A stretch of 64,000 bases of DNA from Xenophilus sp. E41 (GTDB lineage: Bacteria > Pseudomonadota > Gammaproteobacteria > Burkholderiales > Burkholderiaceae_C), in contig NZ_QPIB01000043.1 in the NCBI RefSeq assembly GCF_003671765.1, positions 248,001-312,000 on the forward strand, written 5' to 3'. Both the position numbers and the translations under genes were made by a program. Each line of letters starts with the position of its first letter. Positions within the stretch are counted from its first letter, which is position 1. Under the pieces are notes generated by a model that searched no databases, was not told the DNA's origin, and saw only the letters and a program-made list of their open reading frames with translations. Shown here one piece after another: positions 60,898-64,000 of the stretch.

Positions 60898-62309
60898 ACC
60901 GCCCCACACTTTCGTTTGCTATGAAAAATGTAGCTGTTCACGCAGCACTGGCGGCGGCTGCAGCCCTTTTCGGCTTGAATGCGCAGGCCGGCGTGCCGAT
61001 CGAGCGCTGGCAGCTGTCCAACGGCGCGCAGGTCTACATGGCGGCGACCGACGCGCTGCCGATCGTCGACGTGCAGATCGACTTCGACGCCGGCAGTCGG
61101 CGCGACCCGCCCGCGCAGGCGGGTCTGGCCGGCGTGACGGCCGGCATGGTCGAGAAGGGCGTGAAAGGCGAGGGCTGCCGCCCGCCGGTGGGCAATGCGC
61201 CCGCCGCGTGCGCCACGCCGGCCCTCGACCAGAACCAGCTCGGCGAAGCTTGGGCCGACCTGGGGGCCGAGTTCGACGTCGGCGCCAGCGCCGACCGCAT
61301 GAGCTTCACGCTGCGCAGCCTGGCCGACCCGGCGCTGCTGGCCAAGGCCGTGGCGCTGGCCGCGCGCGAGATCGGCGAGCCGTCCTTCCCCGACGACGTG
61401 TGGCAGCGCGAGCGCGAGCGTCTGTCCGCCGCCATCCGCGAGAGCAACACCAAGCCCGGCACGATCGCCAGCCGCACCTTCGGCCGCGACGTGTACGGCG
61501 GCCATCCCTACGGCGACGACGCGACCGAGGCCACGCTGGCCGCGATTTCCACCGCCGACATGCGCGCGCGCTACGCCCAGACCATCCTGCCGTGCCGGGC
61601 CAAGCTCACGGTGGTGGGCGCCGTCACCCGCGTGCAGGCCGAGCGCATCGCTACCGACCTGCTGGCGCGGCTGCCGGCGACGAATGGCGCCTGCCCCGCG
61701 CTGCCGCCCGTGGCCGAAGTGCCGCCACTCGCCAAGGCCGTCGTCGAACGCATCCCCTTCGACTCGGCGCAGGCCCACGTGTTCATCGGCCAGCCCGGCT
61801 ATGCACGCCGCAACCCCGACCACTTCGCGCTCACGCTGGGCAACTACATCCTGGGCGGTGGCGGATTCGTCTCGCGCCTGACGGACGAGGTGCGCGAGAA
61901 GCGCGGGCTGGCCTACAGCGTCTACAGCGGCTTCTCGCCGGGGCTGCATGCGGGCGCCTTCCGCGTCGGCTTCCAGACCCGGCCCGACCAGGCCGACGAA
62001 GCCGTGAAGGTGGCGCAGGACGTGCTCGCGAAGTTCGTCGCCGACGGCCCGACCGAGGCCGAACTCAAGGCCGCCAAGGACAACCTCATCGGCGGCTTCC
62101 CGCTGCTCATGGACAGCAACCGCAAGCTGCTGGGCAACGTCGCCAACATCGCCTGGAACGACCTGCCGCTGGATTACCTCGACACCTGGACGGCGAAGAT
62201 GAATGCGGTGACCGTGGCCGACATCAAGGCCGCTTTTGCGCGCACGCTGCAGCCGCAGAAGATGGTGACGGTGGTGGTGGGCGGCGCCGAGCCATCCGCC
62301 AAAAAGTAG
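60894..62309 (+). CDS. M16-family peptidase-like, non-catalytic subunit
   Basis: Secreted M16 homologue of 471 aa, coupled to the catalytic gene by an ATGA overlap. The HxxEH site is missing: the region reads GLAGVTAGMVEKG. The substrate-binding Arg/Tyr motif is kept in VREKRGLAYSVYSG. A Cys-containing insertion (EGCRPPVGNAPAACATP) is unusual. Its signal peptide (AMKNVAVHAALAAAAALFGLN) matches a family A repeat in the same frame as the one in sco. Likely the partner of the preceding peptidase. Confidence 0.92.
   Translation: MNRPTLSFAMKNVAVHAALAAAAALFGLNAQAGVPIERWQLSNGAQVYMAATDALPIVDVQIDFDAGSRRDPPAQAGLAGVTAGMVEKGVKGEGCRPPVGNAPAACATPALDQNQLGEAWADLGAEFDVGASADRMSFTLRSLADPALLAKAVALAAREIGEPSFPDDVWQRERERLSAAIRESNTKPGTIASRTFGRDVYGGHPYGDDATEATLAAISTADMRARYAQTILPCRAKLTVVGAVTRVQAERIATDLLARLPATNGACPALPPVAEVPPLAKAVVERIPFDSAQAHVFIGQPGYARRNPDHFALTLGNYILGGGGFVSRLTDEVREKRGLAYSVYSGFSPGLHAGAFRVGFQTRPDQADEAVKVAQDVLAKFVADGPTEAELKAAKDNLIGGFPLLMDSNRKLLGNVANIAWNDLPLDYLDTWTAKMNAVTVADIKAAFARTLQPQKMVTVVVGGAEPSAKK
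60918..60979 (+). repeat. Family A repeat copy 7, embedded in the M16 signal peptide
   Basis: GCTATGAAAAATGTAGCTG, GC-rich centre, CGGCTGCAGCCCTTTTCGGCTTGAA. Head and tail match the intergenic copies. The reading frame through it is the same as in the sco copy. Confidence 0.72.
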
Positions 62310-62406
62310 GACCTGCTTTCGTCATCCCGCCAAGGGAACCGGGCCACGACGCCCGCCTGGCGGGCGCATCCGGCCATCGATGTCGTGGTGAAGTGGATGG
62401 CCTGCT

Positions 62407-63303
62407 TCAGTGCAACGCTGCCCGTGCCGCCCGCACCACGGCGGCCGTGAGCGCGGCCAGCAGCGTCGACGCGGCGCGCGCATGCTGCCAGTACAGCGGC
62501 ACGTCCAGCACCGCGCCCGGCACCAATTCGACGAGGCTGCCCTCGGCCAGGGCCGGCGCGGCCAGTGCGGCCGGATGCAGGCCCCAGCCCATGCCGGCCC
62601 GTGCCGCCTCCACGAAGGCGTGCGAGGAGGGCAGCCGGTGCTGCGGCAGCACCACCGCACGGTGGCACACGCGCCGCGCCCAGCGCGCCTGCAGCTGATC
62701 TTTATGGTCGAAGAGCAGGCTCGGCGCCTCGGCCAGCGAGCGCGCGCCCACGCCCTGCGCGAAGTGGCGGGCGATGAAGTCCGGGCTGGCGGCCGCCACA
62801 TAGCGCATCGCGCCCAGCGGCTGCACGCTGCAGCCCGCGGCCGGCTGGGCCAGCGCCGTCACGGCGGCCAGCACGGCGCCGCTGCGCAGACGCTCGGCGG
62901 TGTGGTCCTGGTCGTCGACGGCGATGTCCAGCAGCACCGGCGTCTGCGCCGCGAATGCGGCAACGCCCGGGGTGAACCAAGTCGCGAGGCTGTCGGCGTT
63001 GACGGCCACGGGCAAGGTCGCGCGGGCGGGCGCTGCGCCGTCGGCATCGAGCGCGGGCAGGGCGGCGCCCAGGTCGTGCTCCATGAGCCGCACCTGCTCG
63101 ACGTGCTGGCACAGGCGACGCCCGGCGTCGGTCGCCGTGCAGGGCTGGCCCCGGACCACCAGCGCGCCGCCCATGCGCTCCTCCAGCAACCGCACCCGTT
63201 GCGACACCGCCGAGGGGCTCACGTGCAGCGCGCGGGCTGCGCGCTCGAAGCTCCCCTCGCGGACGACGGCGTGCAGGGCGGCCAGGGCGGCGTAATCGAG
63301 CAT
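62407..63303 (-). CDS. argP: LysR-family regulator ArgP/LysG
   Basis: LysR regulator of 298 aa in the ArgP (IciA/LysG) group. Start MLDYAALAALHAVVREGSFERAA, HTH ALHVSPSAVSQRVRLLEERMG, and effector-domain NADSLATWFTPGVAAF are characteristic: ArgP has NADSLATW at this place. It should activate the divergent argO-type exporter in response to lysine or arginine. The 97-bp gap after the M16 gene holds only a short GCCCGCC/GGCGGGC hairpin. Confidence 0.93.
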   Translation of the reverse strand: MLDYAALAALHAVVREGSFERAARALHVSPSAVSQRVRLLEERMGGALVVRGQPCTATDAGRRLCQHVEQVRLMEHDLGAALPALDADGAAPARATLPVAVNADSLATWFTPGVAAFAAQTPVLLDIAVDDQDHTAERLRSGAVLAAVTALAQPAAGCSVQPLGAMRYVAAASPDFIARHFAQGVGARSLAEAPSLLFDHKDQLQARWARRVCHRAVVLPQHRLPSSHAFVEAARAGMGWGLHPAALAAPALAEGSLVELVPGAVLDVPLYWQHARAASTLLAALTAAVVRAARAALH

Positions 63304-63313
63304 GGATGAAGCC

Positions 63314-63343
63314 AAACTGAATCGAGTAAAGGAAATTCAGTTT
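63314..63343. promoter_or_regulatory. Candidate ArgP/LysG operator
   Basis: AAACTGAAT-N12-ATTCAGTTT is a perfect 9-bp dyad in the 76-bp divergent spacer between argP and argO, and is AT-rich against its surroundings. It probably overlaps the argO promoter. Confidence 0.7.
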
Positions 63344-63379
63344 GTCTTCATCGCGTGCCGGCGGCAAGCTCGGCCCCCG

Positions 63380-64000
63380 ATGACTGCTGCTTCCTTTCTT
63401 CTCGCCTTCGGCCAGGGCCTGCTGTTGAGCCTGGGCCTCATCGTCGCCATCGGCGCGCAGAACGCATTCGTGCTGCGCCAGGGCCTGCGGCGCGAGCATG
63501 TGGGCGAGGTCGTGATGTTCTGTGCGCTGGCCGATGCCGTGCTGGTGGCCGCGGGCGTGGCCGGCATGGCGCAGCTCCTGGCTGGGCGGCCGGACCTGGC
63601 GCGCGCGCTCGCCATGGCGGGCGCAGCCTTCCTCGCCGGCTATGGCCTGCGCGCCCTCTGGCGCAGCCGGCGCGGCGACGCGCTGCGTGCCGAGGCGGAC
63701 CGCCCGGCCTTGCCGCGCGGCGCGGTGCTGGCACAGGCCGCCGCCTTCACGCTGCTGAACCCGCACGTCTACCTCGACACCGTGCTGCTGGTCGGCAGCA
63801 TCGGCGCGCAGCATGCGCCGCTGCAGCGCCTCGCCTTCGTCGCGGGTGCTGCGCTGGCGAGTGCCGGCTGGTTCGTGGCGCTGGGCTACGGCGCGCGCCT
63901 GCTGGCGCCGCTCTTCGAACGGCCCCGGGCCTGGCAGGTGCTCGACGCCGGCATCGGGCTCACGATGCTGGCGCTGGCGGCGGGGCTGCTGACGCGCGCG
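63380..64000 (+). CDS. argO: LysE/ArgO-family lysine/arginine exporter, 3' truncated by window edge
   Basis: The first 207 residues of a LysE/ArgO amino acid exporter are visible and remain open at base 64000. Typical features are AFGQGLLLSLGLIVAIGAQNAFVLRQGLRREHV near the start, CALADAVLVAAGVAGMA and LNPHVYLDTVLLVGSIG. Family length is ~200-210 aa, so only a few residues are missing. Divergence from argP supports export of lysine or arginine. Confidence 0.9.
   Translation, partial: MTAASFLLAFGQGLLLSLGLIVAIGAQNAFVLRQGLRREHVGEVVMFCALADAVLVAAGVAGMAQLLAGRPDLARALAMAGAAFLAGYGLRALWRSRRGDALRAEADRPALPRGAVLAQAAAFTLLNPHVYLDTVLLVGSIGAQHAPLQRLAFVAGAALASAGWFVALGYGARLLAPLFERPRAWQVLDAGIGLTMLALAAGLLTRA

Overview
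The window is about 70% GC, densely coded, with short spacers. It reads as a chromosomal segment of a betaproteobacterium in the Comamonadaceae (Variovorax/Acidovorax-like). The evidence is the cox cluster layout (coxB-coxA-small assembly protein-ctaG-DUF2970-coxC-SURF1-ctaA-ctaB-sco), the DUF4148 proteins, the Bug/Tct and TAXI-type solute-binding proteins, aromatic catabolism operons, and small interspersed repeats of the kind I recall from this family. I see no rRNA, tRNA, CRISPR array, prophage or intact insertion sequence.

Layout. 1-5.4 kb: 3' part of a pcaF-type thiolase, a LysE exporter with a possibly broken Lrp/AsnC-like ORF beside it, an ornithine cyclodeaminase-like enzyme, and tctB-tctA with no tctC. 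5.4-17.9 kb: a second-messenger neighbourhood. It holds a PilB/GspE-type ATPase with a predicted c-di-GMP-binding MshEN domain, a GGDEF gene and an EAL gene that overlap by 4 bp, a DctP-like periplasmic binding protein followed directly by a transmembrane GGDEF-EAL protein, and a membrane/ferredoxin/class III cyclase fusion divergent from a Crp/Fnr regulator. 17.9-21.3 kb: DoxX, DUF4148, TauE/SafE, SDR and GAF proteins. 21.4-25 kb: gentisate pathway (dioxygenase, hydrolase, isomerase) with a divergent LysR regulator. 25-28.3 kb: an unexplained three-gene operon (unknown 481-aa protein, zinc-ribbon membrane protein, TAXI binding protein). 28.4-37.9 kb: a ferulate-type operon (crotonase, feruloyl-CoA synthase, SDR, Bug-type binding protein, tannase-family esterase, acyl-CoA dehydrogenase, MarR) with a divergent amidohydrolase.

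38-44.7 kb: kefC with a KefF-like ancillary oxidoreductase, an orphan ParA, MaoC, DUF4148, trmL, comF and a BioC-like methyltransferase. 44.9-55.8 kb: the aa3-type cytochrome oxidase structural and assembly cluster, ending with a HEAT-repeat protein. 56-62.3 kb: rpoH behind a perfect CIRCE operator, a DUF962 membrane protein, an FHA protein, ftsY, and two overlapping M16 peptidase genes. 62.4-64 kb: an ArgP-type regulator divergent from an ArgO-type exporter cut by the window edge.

The least expected signal lies in the repeats. At least seven copies of a ~60-bp element (core roughly GCTATNAAAnnnATAGCTG ... GGCTTGAA) are scattered through the window. Two lie in the same reading frame inside start regions, where they encode the hydrophobic signal peptides of the Sco protein and of the second M16 protein. 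Others supply or touch the stop codons of trmL, the HEAT-repeat gene and kefC. Three further foldback or hairpin families are also present.
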